A stretch of 64,000 nucleotides of DNA, from positions 186,001 to 250,000 of the forward strand of contig NZ_CP026692.1 in assembly GCF_002949795.1 (NCBI RefSeq), read 5' to 3'. Below the pieces are notes generated by a model. It searched no databases, was not told the origin of the DNA, and saw only the letters and a program-made list of their open reading frames with translations. The translations under genes were made by a program, and so were the position numbers. Below are positions 44,601 through 52,466 of the stretch, piece after piece. The stretch comes from Nostoc sp. 'Lobaria pulmonaria (5183) cyanobiont' (lineage in GTDB: Bacteria; Cyanobacteriota; Cyanobacteriia; Cyanobacteriales; Nostocaceae). Numbering within the stretch: the stretch's first letter is position 1; each line of letters begins with the position of its first letter.

Positions 44601-44732
44601 CACAAAAAAGCGCGGCCCAGAAATGAGAACCGATGCTTGTTCTGGTGTGACGTTTGAGCGTTCTAATGGAACCTGTGCTAACCATAATAGTGGTTTATAG
44701 AGTCCCACCATGATTTCCGTACTTTGGAACAT
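41619..44732 (-). CDS. Large membrane protein with seven ~90-residue repeats
   Basis: 1037 residues. Four or five N-terminal membrane helices (residues ~35-165: FFVALISGVILAFAFQLVL, GIWTLLTVTVALLIASFL, LGAILGLVIWGAYFLLLVW), a long hydrophilic repeat region, and a C-terminal helix (WWLFATAFVSAIFSALGG). Seven full repeats share the pattern V-E-x-Y-L-R-x-T-G-K-x-E-L-N-P-(E/D)-G-I, then L-L-x-D-P, R-L-S-x-F-D-R-x-T-L-V-x-L-L and L-S-E-E-x-V-x-x-I-I; one further half repeat lies near 360-400. A coiled segment precedes the last helix. No enzyme motif. Possibly a membrane organiser; function unknown. ATG 44732. Confidence 0.8.
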   Translation of the reverse strand: MFQSTEIMVGLYKPLLWLAQVPLERSNVTPEQASVLISGPRFFVALISGVILAFAFQLVLTNLSLAAGISYLGHSSDSDSDNGEVGSLGGSIRKIGTAVGIWTLLTVTVALLIASFLAVKLSLVISDRGLGAILGLVIWGAYFLLLVWVSSTTVGSLIGSVVNTATSGFQAIMGTATAALGAKTVSNQVVATAEAAAAAVRRELGSAIDPVSIRENIEDYLEKIRPPELDLSKIRGDFENLLNDPQLKAIAGTPDIRNIDRQKFIELVSSRTDLSKKDVSRIADTLYKVWQQVVSQQPPTEDRLGELMDYLKSLPPGQSKTDELNAKLDRLLAEKRGSKESDQKPATGPIQSTLQQGLSALTGIVMGRADLSDLDVEKILGSLTSAKDKVTEQADKLGLPTPSQPYSPIRADVENYLYNTYAWQLSPERIAQEFHDVIYDPAADPGIVRRELERLSSNDFAKILQQRGLLTQGQIQRIANQLETVRQEVLITVRAVEERDIVQDLQRAVESYLLVTPKADLTPEGIEQNFKPLLEDSDTDYETLTLRLAHLDRQEIREILLQRNDVQLYEVDSIVDEFEKQRDRVLVESKGLAEQAQYQAETLWLNVESYLRNTGKSELNPDGIRADFKKLLEDPEAGISSIRARLSRFDRDTLVQLLSQREDLSEDQVNQIINATEESWHNIRHTPQAVVEKAKEQYDSVTTTIADYLRNTGKQELNPEGIGRDLTKLFENPKEGAVALRRRLSQVDRDTLVKLLSQRQDLSEEQVNEIIDSTQTSIRNFVRAPRRLASRTQQRVESFKGYLEEYLRQTGKEELNPEGIKRDLQLLLHDPRVGVESFGDRLSQFDRSTIIALLKIREDISDEEAARIADNMVSVRDQFVEQVRSIQRGIQDAIDGVFGRIRNYLNSLDRPELNYDGIKRDVRTVFDDPQAGFDALRDRLSSFDRDTLVAIMSSREDISEEDANRIIDQIERARNTVLQRAERLQHEAQRRLEQVKHQAQRQAEETRKAAATAAWWLFATAFVSAIFSALGGAIAVV

Positions 44733-45210
44733 TGGATTTCCTTCTTCTAAGTTTTAATTTAGGGAATTAAGAATTTCTTGAGAAGCAACTCTTAGTATGT
44801 ATTTATGTCTGTACCTATGGCAATACCTAACTCTGTTTAAGCTCAGAATCGTAGACTTCAGCTATTTAAAGCATCTCTCGAAAGGCTGAAACCCATATCC
44901 AGCAAAAGATATAATTTTATTATCTAACTGTAAAAATGTTCAGTATGAAGTTAAAAAGCAGGCTAATTCTTGGCTCCCACTTTTTAATTTTAATTGCTTA
45001 ATCACAACGATTGATTTTTTTGTAATTATAGTTTAATGACTAAAAAGTTACATTTCTTTATCTTTTGATTTTTATCACCCTCTGAGGGTGGATTTGTCTG
45101 CACCAATATGTTGTTGATTATGTGCCTGTAGTATGTGCCTACAGGCAGAAAGCAGTTTAGTTATTAATAGCTATATTAAAGTTAACAAACAAATTGTTAA
45201 GAAGACCAAA
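44733..45210. other. Intergenic between the repeat protein and hli array
   Basis: About 480 bases; two small hairpins (caccctctgagggtg near 45076, and tgcctgtag...ctacaggca near 45124). Promoters of both flanking units probably lie here. No HLR1 pair that I would trust. Confidence 0.5.
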
Positions 45211-45419
45211 GATGACAACTTGTTCTTCCAGACAGAGATTTGTCAATAATTGCAGCAGAAGGTAATGGTTGCGATCGCAATGATTTTCTGTATGGCTGGA
45301 CACCTCAAGCCGAAATCTGGAGCTGTCGTTTAGCAATCATTAGCTTCCTTGCTTATTTACTTTCGGATTTAGCTGGTTATAGCGTCCTGCGCGACGTTTT
45401 ACATCTGATTGGCTACTAG
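45211..45419 (+). pseudogene. hli gene copy 1, frameshifted and diverged
   Basis: The ATG at 45211 opens a frame that soon stops, but the next frame reads IAAEGNGCDRNDFLYGWTPQ, AEIWSCRLAIISFLAYLL then LAGYSVLRDVLHLIGY, stop 45417-45419. It is clearly the same gene as the two that follow. The chlorophyll-binding motif E-x-x-N-G-R has become E-I-W-S-C-R, losing the Asn ligand, and the N-terminus is out of frame. Confidence 0.85.
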
Positions 45420-45461
45420 AAATTAAACACCTAAAAAGTTACTAGATTTTGGAGAAAAAAA

Positions 45462-45674
45462 ATGGCAATTAAAGAAACTCGTTCTTCTACTGATTTACCA
45501 CCTGTTGCAGCTGAATACAACGGCGTAGACCGTAATGCATTTTTGTTTGGTTTTACTCCCCAAGCCGAAATTTGGAATGGTCGTTTGGCGGCTATTGGCT
45601 TCCTTGCCTATTTGCTTTGGGATTTGGCTGGTTATAGCGTCCTGCGCGACGTTTTACATCTGATTGGCTACTAG
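45462..45674 (+). CDS. High-light-inducible protein (Hlip/Scp), copy 2
   Basis: 70 residues, single membrane helix. Motif AEIWNGRLAAIGFLAYLLWD has the E-x-x-N-x-R of chlorophyll a/b-binding proteins. Hlips bind chlorophyll and carotenoid in thylakoids, protect PSII assembly intermediates and dissipate energy. Strong ribosome-binding GGAG precedes ATG 45462. Nearly identical to the next gene, including its leader, so recent tandem duplication of a 255-bp unit. Confidence 0.95.
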   Translation: MAIKETRSSTDLPPVAAEYNGVDRNAFLFGFTPQAEIWNGRLAAIGFLAYLLWDLAGYSVLRDVLHLIGY

Positions 45675-45716
45675 AAATTAAACACTTAAAAACCTACTAG
45701 ATTTTGGAGAAAAAAA

Positions 45717-45929
45717 ATGGCAATTAAAGAAACTCGTTCTTCTACTGATTTACCACCTGTTGCAGCTGAATACAACGGCGTAGACCGTAATGCATTTTTG
45801 TTTGGTTTTACTCCCCAAGCCGAAATTTGGAATGGTCGTTTGGCGGCTATTGGCTTCCTTGCCTATTTGCTTTGGGATTTGGCTGGTTATAGCGTCCTGC
45901 GCGACGTTTTACATTTGGTTGGCTATTAG
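45717..45929 (+). CDS. High-light-inducible protein (Hlip/Scp), copy 3
   Basis: 70 residues, differing from copy 2 by one residue (LHLVGY instead of LHLIGY). Same GGAG leader (tagattttggagaaaaaaa). Same function expected: thylakoid photoprotection. It is followed by a strong hairpin terminator, so copies 2 and 3 probably share a transcript. Confidence 0.95.
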   Translation: MAIKETRSSTDLPPVAAEYNGVDRNAFLFGFTPQAEIWNGRLAAIGFLAYLLWDLAGYSVLRDVLHLVGY

Positions 45930-45962
45930 TAGCCTTACCACAACCATTATGATCTGTTAAAA

Positions 45963-46002
45963 TAGTCCTTATCTAAGCACTTTACTGCCTAGATAAGGAC
46001 TA
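45963..46002 (+). terminator. Hairpin after the hli genes
   Basis: 13-bp stem TAGTCCTTATCTA / TAGATAAGGACTA around a 14-base loop, 34 bp after the copy-3 stop, followed by atttgctt. Confidence 0.75.
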
Positions 46003-46044
46003 ATTTGCTTACTACGAACTTATCAAAAAATTGAGCAACTTGCT

Positions 46045-46097
46045 TACTCTTCTCTTCTACTGATTTACCAATTGTTGTACTCAAATATAACGGGATC
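46045..46097 (+). pseudogene. hli gene copy 4, N-terminal scrap
   Basis: Seventeen codons reading FSSTDLPIVVLKYNGI, matching RSSTDLPPVAAEYNGV of the intact copies at both DNA and protein level, then the similarity stops. It shows that the array once had a fourth copy. Confidence 0.75.
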
Positions 46098-46219
46098 AGT
46101 TTTCCACACCCACCTTGCGAAGTTTAATTGGTTGCATAGTAGCGAAAAAAGCCACCTAGTTTTAGGTGACTTATCTACGAGCAAAATTTGACAAAAGTTA
46201 CCGAAATTTTAAACAGTTA

Positions 46220-46840
46220 TTATTCATCAATAGAACTGGGAATACCCAAAACAGCACAGGGAAAATTAGAACCTAGAGCCTCAATCATCGGATGATTGAC
46301 AGAGTTGCAACCTAGAAACAGAATATCGGCAGCTTCTGATTTAACAACTTTGTTAAGTTCTGTGGCAATGGAGCCAAACCGCAGGTGAGATTTGAAGGAA
46401 CCTTGCCATTCTTCAGCCAGACTTCGGGCTTGCCAGAGAATTATATCTGCTTGTTGTAGGGGAGTGATCGCTGTCTGTAATTTGGGTTGAGTTAATACCT
46501 GTGTGACAGACTTTGATACTTCACTGACTTGACATTCCAATGAAGGCTGTTGTTGGGGAAAGCTTAAAATATTTGGATACTGACTGCTGTGATTATCTTC
46601 TACCACATAAACGGCTTGAACTGTAACTTCTGTATTGGTGGCCAAACGCGTTTGATGGGCAATCCAAAATGCAATATCTAATGCCGTATGACTGTTGGGA
46701 GATGCGTCATAAGCAACAATTAGATTAACTGCTTTCGCCTTTTGAGGTTTTTTAGAAAAAGGTTGGTTTGGTTCTGGCAACAGTACCATTTGTTCAATTA
46801 AGTCATCTCGGCCTGTGGCACTTTGCAGACGTGCTAACAT
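46220..46840 (-). CDS. Universal stress protein (UspA family)
   Basis: About 206 residues from ATG 46840 (MLARLQSATGRDD); ATG 46888 would add 16. The Usp fold begins at VNLIVAYDASPNSHTALDIA and ends with ADILFLGCNSVNHPMIEALG and CAVLGIPSS. The G-x2-G-x9-G(S/T) ATP loop is not clearly present. A c-di-AMP riboswitch lies upstream on the same strand. Some bacterial Usp proteins bind cyclic dinucleotides, so the pairing is suggestive. Confidence 0.8.
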   Translation of the reverse strand: MLARLQSATGRDDLIEQMVLLPEPNQPFSKKPQKAKAVNLIVAYDASPNSHTALDIAFWIAHQTRLATNTEVTVQAVYVVEDNHSSQYPNILSFPQQQPSLECQVSEVSKSVTQVLTQPKLQTAITPLQQADIILWQARSLAEEWQGSFKSHLRFGSIATELNKVVKSEAADILFLGCNSVNHPMIEALGSNFPCAVLGIPSSIDE

Positions 46841-47040
46841 TGGCTTAATTTGCACAGCTTTACTTCTCCTAATGAAATGAATTAGCAATGAGAAGCAGGG
46901 CGACCAATTTTAGATTTTGGACTTCGGCTAGGCTCAGTCGAACGATTTTTGATTTTAGATTGAGTGACGATAACCAAAATTTCAAATCTTAAATCAGTCA
47001 AGGAAACCCCAATAATAACTGTATTACAGCCAAAGTCTTG

Positions 47041-47170
47041 GGGGTTCCTTCCATTGCCTACGGAGTTAGCTGACGGGCTAAGACTGGAAGGTGTCTCTCA
47101 TAAGATTAGCCCCAAACATTGGTTCCTCCGTTCCAAATCCAGCTTTCATGAATTTGAATTAGGCTACCCA
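47041..47170 (-). promoter_or_regulatory. c-di-AMP (ydaO) riboswitch upstream of usp
   Basis: Minus-strand RNA: AGCCTAATTCAAA at the 5' side, CGGAGGAACCAATG, TTTGGGGCTAATCTT, a stem GAGAGACACC, then TAGCCCGTCAGCTAACTCCG and TAGGCAATGGAAGG. The CCGTCAGCTAAC(T/C)(T/C)CGTAGGC block and GGAGGAACCA...GGGG are the conserved core of the ydaO-yuaA class that binds cyclic di-AMP. A downstream hairpin (AAGGAACCCCCAA / TTGGGGTTTCCTT, ~46994-47052) may be the expression platform. It ends about 150-200 bp before usp. Confidence 0.82.
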
Positions 47171-47191
47171 CTAAAAAAATGATAATCTAAT

Positions 47192-48058
47192 TTACTCGTC
47201 TTGGGTAAAATATCGATCGAGGAAATTTAAGGCATGGTTGCGGAGTTCAAAATACTCTTTTGAATTTCGCATGGCGGCGCGATCGCGCGGACGCTCAAAA
47301 GGAACTTCTAAAATCTCCCCAATACTAGCAGCCGGACCATTGGTCATCAAGACGAGGCGATCGGACATATAAATTGCTTCGTCTACATCGTGGGTAATCA
47401 TCATCACTGCTTGACGATTATTTTCCCAAAGATCCAATACCTGCTGCTCTAATTTGCCACGAGTTAGTGCATCTAGCGCCCCAAAAGGTTCATCCATCAG
47501 CAACATTTTGGGACGAATTGCTAAGGCTCTGGCAATACCTACTCGTTGTTTCATACCTCCAGAAATTTCATCGGGATATTTGTCAGCCGCCGCCGTCAAG
47601 TTTACCATTGCCAAGTGTTGATTTACAATGCTGATTTTTTCAGAGCGATTAGCATTTTTTAACACTTCATCTACGGCTAAACGGATATTTTCTCGCACTG
47701 TTAACCAAGGTAACAGCGAATAGTTCTGAAATACCATCATCCTTTCGGCTCCCGGCTGACGAATTTGTTGTCCATCTAGCCTGACTGAGCCGGAAGTGGC
47801 TTTTTCTAAACCAGCTACTATCTTTAACAGAGTTGATTTCCCACAACCTGAGTGACCGATTACAGAAATATATTCATCTTCATCAATCGTAAGGTTAACC
47901 CCATCTAAGACGACAAAATTATCTTTATCAGGTGTCGGATAAGACTTGACTAAATTTTCAATTTCTAAAAATCCAGGGCGGGGCAGAACTTTGTTCTGAG
48001 TATTAATAGGTAATGAGGTATATTCCATCATCAAATGCTCCGCAAATAATTTAGTCAA
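47192..48058 (-). CDS. ABC transporter ATP-binding protein, NrtD/SsuB type
   Basis: 288 residues. Walker A GHSGCGKST, Q-loop FQNYSLLPW, signature ISGGMKQRVGIARAL and Walker B LLMDEPFGALD, then THDVDEAIYMSDR. This places it in the nitrate/sulfonate/taurine/bicarbonate (NitT/TauT) ATPase subfamily. It follows the binding-protein gene by 20 bp. Energises substrate import at the inner membrane. Confidence 0.93.
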   Translation of the reverse strand: MTKLFAEHLMMEYTSLPINTQNKVLPRPGFLEIENLVKSYPTPDKDNFVVLDGVNLTIDEDEYISVIGHSGCGKSTLLKIVAGLEKATSGSVRLDGQQIRQPGAERMMVFQNYSLLPWLTVRENIRLAVDEVLKNANRSEKISIVNQHLAMVNLTAAADKYPDEISGGMKQRVGIARALAIRPKMLLMDEPFGALDALTRGKLEQQVLDLWENNRQAVMMITHDVDEAIYMSDRLVLMTNGPAASIGEILEVPFERPRDRAAMRNSKEYFELRNHALNFLDRYFTQDE

Positions 48059-48078
48059 TCAATATTTAAGCTTGGGAT

Positions 48079-49521
48079 TTAAGACATGAAAAAGCGAGTG
48101 GGAGCGTTAGCCCTGATGGCAAAACTATTCAGATAACCCACAGGATCGCTGGGGTCGAAGCCTTTTTTATCTATAAATACTTCTGGTGGTTCGACCTTGT
48201 AATCATCCTTGGGACATTGGATGCCCATTTCCGATGCTATCTCCCGATACAAATCTGTTCTCCAACCTTGTTCTGCAAGTTTCTCGGCATTTTTGGGGAA
48301 TTTATGAATCTGTCCCCACCGTGCTGCTTGTGTCATCAACCAGATACTTCTGGATCTCCATAAGAATGTTGAGTGTTCTCCTGGCTGTTTAGGAAGGTTG
48401 TTAGGAATATCGAAGAAAATCGTGGTGTCAGCGGCTTTAATGGTGCGGTCTTTGCCGTCAAAGCCGCCATAGTTATAGTTACCGAGAATTCCCGGACTTG
48501 TAAATTTTGCGATAGGGGCATTTTTCTTTTTGGGTCTAGCACCTGTAAAGGAACGTTCTGTAAGCAGTTCCGCTACTTCTTGACGGTTTTCTACTTTGCT
48601 GCAATATTGGCAAGCTTCAATCATCGCCTTGACGAGGGAACGATAGGTTTTGGGATATTTGTCAATGAAAGATTCCATCACCCCCAATAAACGATCTGGG
48701 TGTCCTAACCAGACTTCTTTACCTTGTGCGAAGGTAAAGCCGATGTTTTCGTTACCTGTTATTGCTCGTGTATTCCAGGGTTCTGCAACCATGTAAGCTT
48801 GCATCGCACCAATCCGCACGTTTGTTACCATTTGGGGGGGCGGAACGATGATGATCCGAAACTCCTTAAACGGATCGACACCAGCGGCGGCGGATATGTA
48901 GCGGACAAAGTATTCGTAAATTGCGGAACTCAAAACAACCGCCCAAACTTTGGCTTCTGGCGGTTGCTTGTCAAAGTAGCCTCGGAAATCGCGCCCAAAG
49001 GCTTCTAGCGCGCCATCACCATATTGTTCTTGATACTCGTACCACGGACGCAGCCCAAAATCCCACATGGCTTTGTTCATGGTCATGGCGTTGCCGTGGC
49101 GATGGATGGTCATGGCTGCACACAAGGGGGCGTGGCGTGCGCCTTCAGCACCAATTCTGGCATTGGTGACTGCACCAGAGACTACGGGTGAGGCATCCAG
49201 ACGACCAAATATTAAACCGTCGCGGGAAGTTGCCCAACTGGCTTCGCGGTTAAGTGTGACGTTCAAACCATATTTGCGGAAGAAGCCTTTTTTCCAGGCG
49301 ATCGCAAATGGCGCACAATCATTAACGGGAACGTAACCAATAGTCAGGTCAGATTTTTCTAGGTCTTGGGATCTAACTACTGGTTGTACAGCTAAGGCTT
49401 CTTCAGTTAGTCCTTTGGCGGATCTATCTCCTGAAATCGCACAGGAAGATAACCCTATTCCGGTTGTGGTTGCTCCGATTCCTTTGATAAAGTCTCGTCG
49501 AGTCCAGTTATTATCACCCAT
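48079..49521 (-). CDS. ABC transporter substrate-binding protein, NrtA/CmpA-like (Tat signal)
   Basis: 480 residues. MGDNNWTRRDFIKGIGATTT carries a twin-arginine motif and a Cys (LSSCA), suggesting a Tat-exported lipoprotein. The mature region has TIGYVPVNDCAPFAIAWKKG, LDASPVVSGAV and a large insertion typical of the NrtA/CmpA class. True NrtA and CmpA bind nitrate or bicarbonate; similar proteins next to nitrate-type systems can bind other small nitrogen compounds, so the substrate is left open. Confidence 0.85.
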   Translation of the reverse strand: MGDNNWTRRDFIKGIGATTTGIGLSSCAISGDRSAKGLTEEALAVQPVVRSQDLEKSDLTIGYVPVNDCAPFAIAWKKGFFRKYGLNVTLNREASWATSRDGLIFGRLDASPVVSGAVTNARIGAEGARHAPLCAAMTIHRHGNAMTMNKAMWDFGLRPWYEYQEQYGDGALEAFGRDFRGYFDKQPPEAKVWAVVLSSAIYEYFVRYISAAAGVDPFKEFRIIIVPPPQMVTNVRIGAMQAYMVAEPWNTRAITGNENIGFTFAQGKEVWLGHPDRLLGVMESFIDKYPKTYRSLVKAMIEACQYCSKVENRQEVAELLTERSFTGARPKKKNAPIAKFTSPGILGNYNYGGFDGKDRTIKAADTTIFFDIPNNLPKQPGEHSTFLWRSRSIWLMTQAARWGQIHKFPKNAEKLAEQGWRTDLYREIASEMGIQCPKDDYKVEPPEVFIDKKGFDPSDPVGYLNSFAIRANAPTRFFMS

Positions 49522-49598
49522 TTTTATAGCTCCATTGGTGATTAATTACTCACGCTCCAGTGCAGAGTATCTGCTGTTTTAATTGCAGCCGAATTTTG

Positions 49599-50450
49599 TT
49601 AGTTGGAAGTTGTAGGGCGATGGGTAACTAATTCTTGGATTTTACCCACGGCGTAATCTAAAATTAACCCAGTTAAGCCAATTATGAAAACGGCTAAAAA
49701 TACTGAACTTAGGTTTAAGCGACTCCATTCATCCCAGACAAAAAAGCCGATACCAACACCGCCTGTGAGCATTTCTACGGCGACGATAACCAGCCAAGCT
49801 ATCCCCAAACTAATTCGTAAGCCGGTAAAAATATACGGCAAACTTGCAGGCAAAATTATTTTTGTAATCCGTCGCCAACGCGGCATTTCCAAAACTCGTG
49901 CCACATCTAAATAATCTTGGGAAACGCTAGAAACTCCTAAGGCTGTATTAATAATTGTCGGCCATAAGGAAGTTATGAATATGACAAAAATGGCGGAAGG
50001 ATCTGCTAAGTTGAAAATTGCTAAGGCGATGGGTAGCCAAGCTAGAGGTGATACTGGTTTAAAAATTTGAATGATCGGATTAAACGCTAGCATTGCCCGT
50101 CTGGACATCCCAATTAGAAACCCCAGAGGTATCGCTACTACCGCACCTAACAAAAAGCCCAGTAATACTCGACGCAGACTTGCTATCAACAACCAACCAA
50201 TCCCTAAGTTACCTGGGCCTCGCTCGTAGAAGGGATTTAAGATGTAGTCTAGATTCGCGATTAGCGCTTCTGGTGGGGTGGGCATCAATTCGTGATTGGC
50301 AAGTGCAATAATCCACCACAGTACAATTATTCCCAAGAAGCCTAATACAGGTAGAATGAAGACATCTCTAAGGATAATCGGTTTTGCCTTTTTCCAAGTT
50401 GCTTGTCCAGCGATCGCTGCGATCGCTGCTAAATTTAGTTGAAATATCAT
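49599..50450 (-). CDS. ABC transporter permease, SsuC/NrtB type
   Basis: 283 residues, six membrane helices. The EAA-type loop GVSSVSQDYLDVARVLEMPR and ITKIILPASLPYIFTGLRIS is the contact site for the ATPase. First gene of a permease, binding protein, ATPase operon, all on the minus strand with short gaps (77 and 20 bp). The leader contains a c-di-AMP riboswitch. Confidence 0.92.
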   Translation of the reverse strand: MIFQLNLAAIAAIAGQATWKKAKPIILRDVFILPVLGFLGIIVLWWIIALANHELMPTPPEALIANLDYILNPFYERGPGNLGIGWLLIASLRRVLLGFLLGAVVAIPLGFLIGMSRRAMLAFNPIIQIFKPVSPLAWLPIALAIFNLADPSAIFVIFITSLWPTIINTALGVSSVSQDYLDVARVLEMPRWRRITKIILPASLPYIFTGLRISLGIAWLVIVAVEMLTGGVGIGFFVWDEWSRLNLSSVFLAVFIIGLTGLILDYAVGKIQELVTHRPTTSN

Positions 50451-50551
50451 TTACGACCTCAACAGATTTAAGTGCAGGTACAAAAAATTCGAGCAGTACC
50501 AGCCTTGGACACCGATGAGATCGGAACATTATAAAAATGCCGTCTCTTCAG

Positions 50552-50745
50552 TCTCCTCTCAATGCCTACGAAGTTAGCTGACGGGCTAGGGCTGAGAGAT
50601 GCCCTTCTGAAAAAAGTTATCAGTTATGAGTTGAATATTTACTAAAGTAACTTCTAACTCCTGACTTTCTCTGAGATACGCCCCACAATTTGGTTCCTCC
50701 GCTCCAACATCACGTACTGTGATCTGTTGGATTAGGCTGACTTCC
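50552..50745 (-). promoter_or_regulatory. c-di-AMP (ydaO) riboswitch upstream of the ABC operon
   Basis: Minus-strand order: CAGCCTAATCCAACAG, GGAGCGGAGGAACCAAATTG, TGGGGCGTATCTCAG, a variable region, GGGCATCTCTCAGCCC, then TAGCCCGTCAGCTAACTTCG and TAGGCATTGAGAGG. The conserved blocks are the same as in the copy before usp and match ydaO-yuaA. About 60 bases of Nostoc-type repeat (tcaggagttagaagtt...ataactgataac) are inserted in the variable arm. It ends roughly 100 bp before the permease ATG. Confidence 0.82.
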
Positions 50746-51187
50746 TCTAAGTAAATACTAAGTTATGTAGATTATAACATTGATATACATAATCTAACAT
50801 AGATACTTCAGTGACAATATCTCTATTCTGATAGTTGTTGTTTATTTTGTTACTTTAATCAACTGCCTGACCTAACTTTTCATTAATCCAGAAAATTGCT
50901 CATTTTGGTTAGCTTGTGAATCAAATCCTTGTAAAGTGAGCTAAATAATTTTGTTAAGTCCAGTCACAAGGCTGTTAACTGCTAGACTTAAATTGAGAAA
51001 TTTAAGATACATATTATACTTTGTAGTTTTTGTGTACGGATATGAATCTAATCAACAACAGAATCTGTAAAATCTATTTCTTTTGGTAGGTGAAAGATAT
51101 TACTAATTTTGGTAAGGCACCACTCTAGTAGCTAAACTATTTGGATATGGAAGTTTACTCATCTATCTCCTAGCTGAATTTAACATA
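50746..51187. other. Intergenic, promoter region of flanking units
   Basis: About 440 AT-rich bases between divergent transcripts (riboswitch leader and kinase gene). No gene or repeat is recognised. Confidence 0.5.
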
Positions 51188-52378
51188 ATGGATTTTAGTC
51201 AACTACTGGCTGAAAAAATGGACACCATCCTTGATAAATGGATTTTAGCAGTTCGCAAGGATAGACGAATTGAAAGTGCTGATGACCTATCTTATACAGC
51301 GGTCAAGGATCACATTCCTGATGTTTTGAAAGCGATGGTGACAGTGCTTTCAAAATCTCAGGAGAATGATATTCAGTCAATGGTTACTGCCAGTTTTCAG
51401 CATGGAGCGATTCGAGCCGAACAAGGTTTTGATCCAGCAGAAATTGCCAGAGAATATCATCTGCTGCGAACAGTAATATTTGATGCTCTACAACCAGATT
51501 TCTTAAAGGGAGTCCCGTCAGAGATAATTCGTTCCATGCGTTTGATTGACGCTATTATAGACGAAGCGATCGCTCGATGTTTCAAGAGTTATGTTGAGGA
51601 ACGCTTACGGGAATTACAGAAGTTGCAAGCATCACTAACGCTCCATAATGATGAACTCACGCGGTTAATTAGCGCCAATCAAGAATATCTTTCCCAACTA
51701 GCCCACGAATTGAAACATCCTCTAACTTCGATTATTGGTTATTCGGATCTGTTTTTACGCCAACAACGACGAAAGACTGATATCAAAGACAACTTTACCA
51801 ATTTAGAACATATTGAGCGGGTACTACGCAATGGTAGACAGTTACTCCATCTGATCAATGATGTACTAGAACTTTCGCGCTATGAGGCAGGGCAGATTAA
51901 ACTCCAATTAGCACCTACCGATGTGCGTGCATTAATCGATAACGTATGTGAAATGTTAGAACCTTTAGCTGTGGGAAAAAATTTACAAATCGTAGTTGAT
52001 TGCGATCGCATTCCCGAAAAATTAATTACAGATTCTTTTCAGTTACAACAAATTATTACAAATCTTATTAGTAATGCGATTCGTTATACAGAGTTGGGAA
52101 CTGTGATTATCATGTGTCAGGTGTTGGAGAACCAGAGATGGGCGATCGCAGTTTCTGACACTGGAGTTGGCATTGCGCCCGAAAACCAAGCCCAGATATT
52201 TGAACCCTACTTTCGCGTAAGTTATAGCGATCGTCCCTATCTTCCTGATAGTACAGGATTGGGATTAGCGATCGTCTCGCGGTTGGTAAAACTATTGCAA
52301 GGTCAAATGAATCTAGCCTCGCAGGTAGGCGTTGGTTCTACTTTCACCATAATTTTTGCTTTAGAAGTTGAGTTTTAA
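51188..52378 (+). CDS. Sensor histidine kinase with RsbRD-type N-terminal domain
   Basis: 396 residues, no membrane helices. Residues ~1-140 are helical and resemble the RsbRD/RsbT-coantagonist N-terminus (LAEKMDTILDKWILAVRKD, GFDPAEIAREYHLLR). A coiled linker leads to HisKA with LAHELKHPLTS (His173) and HATPase_c (QIITNLISNAIRYTE, VSDTGVGIAP, STGLGLAIVSRLV). A globin- or haem-like N-terminal sensing function is known for relatives but no ligand can be seen here. No receiver gene is adjacent. Confidence 0.88.
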   Translation: MDFSQLLAEKMDTILDKWILAVRKDRRIESADDLSYTAVKDHIPDVLKAMVTVLSKSQENDIQSMVTASFQHGAIRAEQGFDPAEIAREYHLLRTVIFDALQPDFLKGVPSEIIRSMRLIDAIIDEAIARCFKSYVEERLRELQKLQASLTLHNDELTRLISANQEYLSQLAHELKHPLTSIIGYSDLFLRQQRRKTDIKDNFTNLEHIERVLRNGRQLLHLINDVLELSRYEAGQIKLQLAPTDVRALIDNVCEMLEPLAVGKNLQIVVDCDRIPEKLITDSFQLQQIITNLISNAIRYTELGTVIIMCQVLENQRWAIAVSDTGVGIAPENQAQIFEPYFRVSYSDRPYLPDSTGLGLAIVSRLVKLLQGQMNLASQVGVGSTFTIIFALEVEF

Positions 52379-52466
52379 AAGTATTGGGCGATTGGAAGTC
52401 GCGGCTACACAAGCAAAGTCCACCTCCGTAGACTAAGAATTAAGAGAAAAATCAAGGGTTTAATAT

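Noticed and set aside
44960..45210. HLR1 (RpaB) box upstream of the hli array
   Set aside because: A single GTTACATT occurs near 45047 but no second half-site at the right spacing.
47192..50450. Calling the operon nrtABCD (nitrate) or cmp (bicarbonate)
   Set aside because: Gene order, a single ATPase without the NrtC-type fusion, and the c-di-AMP switch argue against a confident nitrate or bicarbonate label.
50552..50745. Guanidine (ykkC) riboswitch
   Set aside because: Considered because NrtA-type transporters can follow guanidine switches; the ACGGAGGGA-AAAGCCCGGGAGA signature is absent and the CCGTCAGCTAAC...CGTAGGC core is that of ydaO.
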